Source: Lenisia limosa
Taxonomy: Eukaryota; Breviatea
Direction: 5' to 3'
DNA: 21,297 bases
Assembly: GCA_001655205.1 (NCBI GenBank)
Contig: LPNZ01008150.1
Span: forward strand, 1-21,297
Part shown: positions 19,693-21,297 of the stretch, one piece after another
How the letters are laid out: each line of letters starts with the position of its first letter
Numbering within the stretch: the first letter of the stretch is position 1
The notes under the pieces: model-generated
Database searches by the model: none
What the model was told of the DNA's origin: nothing
The model's input: the letters and a program-made list of their open reading frames with translations, nothing else
Translations under genes and position numbers: made by a program

Positions 19693-21198
19693 ATGAAGGC
19701 TCTTATTCTTGTTGGTGGATATGGGACTCGTTTGAGGCCCCTTACATTCACGCTTCCCAAGCCATGCGTTCCCTTTTGGTGAGTCCATCTTCCTAAGCCT
19801 TTTCTAACCATCTATGGCATCCCAACAATTATTCTAACGCTAAATACAGCAACAAGTAAGCTAAGTGTATCATAAGGCTTTATTTATCCTCTAGAGCCAT
19901 TGTTCTTCACCAGATCGACGCTCTTGCCAAGGTTGGCGTGACTGAGGTCATTCTTGCCGTCAACTACCAGCCTGAAGGTATGCCATTGGCTTTACGGCCG
20001 TATCAGTGGGATGATCAGAAGATTTGTTTTTGTGAGGTTTATGCTTCTCTTTTCAAACCTGGCTCCATGGCTTACAAATGGTTCTGTTAGGCGTAAAAAC
20101 AAGCTATGGGGGGGGGGGGGTTTCCCTCNNNNNNNNNNNNNNNNNNNNNNNNNNNNNNNNNNNNNNNNNNNNNNNNNNNNNNNNNNNNNNNNNNNNNNNN
20201 NNNNNNNNNNNNNNNCACGTAGATAAACAACTAAGCTCATCTATAAATATTAATGCGTGTAGAACTGACCAAGCTCTGTGACGAGTACTCGGAGCGCACT
20301 GGTATCAAGGTGTCATACTCTCTTGAAACCGAGCCCATGGGAACTGGTAGGGAGGTGAAGCTTGAGATTGTTGTGCTGTTATAGTTTAACTCGGATTGAG
20401 CGAGTCCAACCGTTAATAGTTTTTCTTTTACCAACTCGGATTGAAACATCTGCAAGTTAGACATGAGAAAATAGTCCCACGACTGACTTTCCAGCTGGCC
20501 CTCTGGCTTTGGCCCGCGAACGTCTCAATGACGGCGATCCGTTCTTCGTCCTCAACAGGTGGGACTGGGCAGAGGGCGTTATTTCCCTCAATGGCTGTTT
20601 TGGTTTCAAAGTCCATTATTGGTGTTACAACCTTCCTCATTATCTTTTGTAACATTCAAGGGACGGGTTACACACTCACCCGGAATAATCCGTTCTCGCT
20701 TCTACTTTCTCACGGTTCGCCCTCACCCATATAGTGACGTGACTTGCGAATACCCCTTCGAACGCATGCTCAAGTTCCACCGTGCCCATGGCAAGGAAGG
20801 CTCAATCTTTGTGGGTATTTTATATTTGCCTTGAATATCGTGTAGGTTTTTATGTCTGCATATCCTTGCGAGTTGGCTGCTTATCGAACAGGTAACCAAG
20901 GTTGAAGATCCCTCCAAGTACGGAGTGGTTGTCTCAGGAGAAGGCGGCAAAATCGAACGTTTTGTTGAGAAGCCAAAGATCTTCGTTGGCGACCACATCA
21001 ACGCCGGCATGTACATTTTCAACCCTGACATTCTCAACAGAGTCCCTGTGGGGGGGGGGTGCTCTCAATCGAGGTTTTTTTAAAGAAGGACATGAAAGTG
21101 GAAATCTTGTTGATCCTAATAAATAGACGTGGCTCATACTGTATTTATTATCTTAGCTTCGCCCTACCTCAATTGAAAAGGAGATCTTCCCAAAGATG
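19693..21198 (+). CDS. GMPPB: Mannose-1-phosphate guanylyltransferase (GDP-mannose pyrophosphorylase), 3' partial
   Basis: Catalyses mannose-1-phosphate + GTP to GDP-mannose + PPi in the cytosol, the sugar donor for N-glycans, GPI anchors and other mannosylation. Exons: 19693-19778, 19850-19855 (6-nt microexon), 19895-19977, 20263-20346, 20495-20558, 20735-20810, 20892-21047 and 21157-21198, all in phase; 199 codons of a family usually about 360 long. Diagnostic motifs: nucleotide-binding [19 protein letters not shown] (residues 6-24), [67 protein letters not shown] and LRPTSIEKE. Spacing to known enzymes is intact, so the gap 20129-20215 is intronic. The left-handed beta-helix C-terminus lies beyond the last visible 5' splice site (21199). 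The ATG is the canonical start (MKALILVGG). Confidence 0.95.
19850..19855 (+). other. 6-nt microexon CAACAA in GDP-mannose pyrophosphorylase
   Basis: Flanked by TACAG (acceptor) and GTAAGC (donor). Exon 1 ends in phase 2 (TG) and exon 3 starts with A; joining directly gives TGA, a stop. Inserting CAACAA gives Cys-Asn-Lys and restores the conserved PFCNKAIVLHQ segment. Flanking introns are 71 and 39 nt. Confidence 0.9.
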
Positions 21199-21297
21199 GT
21201 GAGCAAAAGAACGGGCAGACCTATAACCCTGTAGTATATGTTTGAACATTGCTTCGTGTTAACTTCCAATTTACCCCCCTCCCCGGCCTTATTTTGT

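Overview
The window is nuclear DNA from an intron-dense, probably single-celled eukaryote. It shows GT-AG introns throughout, coding exons of about 40-180 nt (some as small as 6 and 16 nt), AT-rich introns with TATA/CATATG-rich stretches, and eukaryotic families (copine, GDP-mannose pyrophosphorylase, RCC1, LamG-like). The lineage cannot be named from sequence alone. Six gene loci were rebuilt by hand from splice sites, reading phase and family motifs. None is a simple ORF; most long ORFs are read-through of introns or antisense shadows. The assembly is a scaffold with ten N gaps at 359-474, 6270-6384, 11203-11283, 11663-11826, 11908-11917, 13664-13757, 14022-14031, 17721-17798, 18568-18725 and 20129-20215. 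Several gaps sit beside long G, A or T homopolymers.

Layout. (1) Minus, 1-1704: an RGG-rich, low-complexity N-terminus that probably splices into a DEDDh 3'-5' exonuclease domain; the 3' end lies outside the window. A perfect 34-bp inverted repeat lies near the window edge. (2) Minus, 7071-2188: a complete 20-exon copine (551 residues: C2A, C2B, vWA), whose tail carries PPxY and PSAP motifs. (3) Plus, 7394-10338: a secreted protein with a signal peptide, a cysteine-rich Sushi-like part and RCC1-type repeats. (4) Plus, about 11338-15617: a second RCC1-repeat gene, split by (5) a contig of 11918-14021 that carries part of a coiled-coil gene. That contig is bounded by two 10-N gaps and sits exactly inside a copy of a dispersed repeat; a full-length copy of the same repeat lies in an intron of the coiled-coil gene. 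This points to a scaffolding misplacement or a nested insertion, and to an introner-like repeat family. (6) Minus, 19482-15771: a secreted protein with a signal peptide, a short coiled coil and two LamG/concanavalin-A-like regions. (7) Plus, 19693-21198 and beyond: the first 199 codons of GDP-mannose pyrophosphorylase, including a 6-nt microexon.

The genes do not form an operon or one obvious system. Shared themes are extracellular/glycan biology (two RCC1 genes, the LamG protein and the enzyme that makes GDP-mannose for glycosylation) and membrane traffic (copine). Gene pairs 15617/15771 are convergent; 7071/7394 and 19482/19693 are divergent across 322 and 210 bp. No tRNA, rRNA, CRISPR array or recognisable transposase was found.
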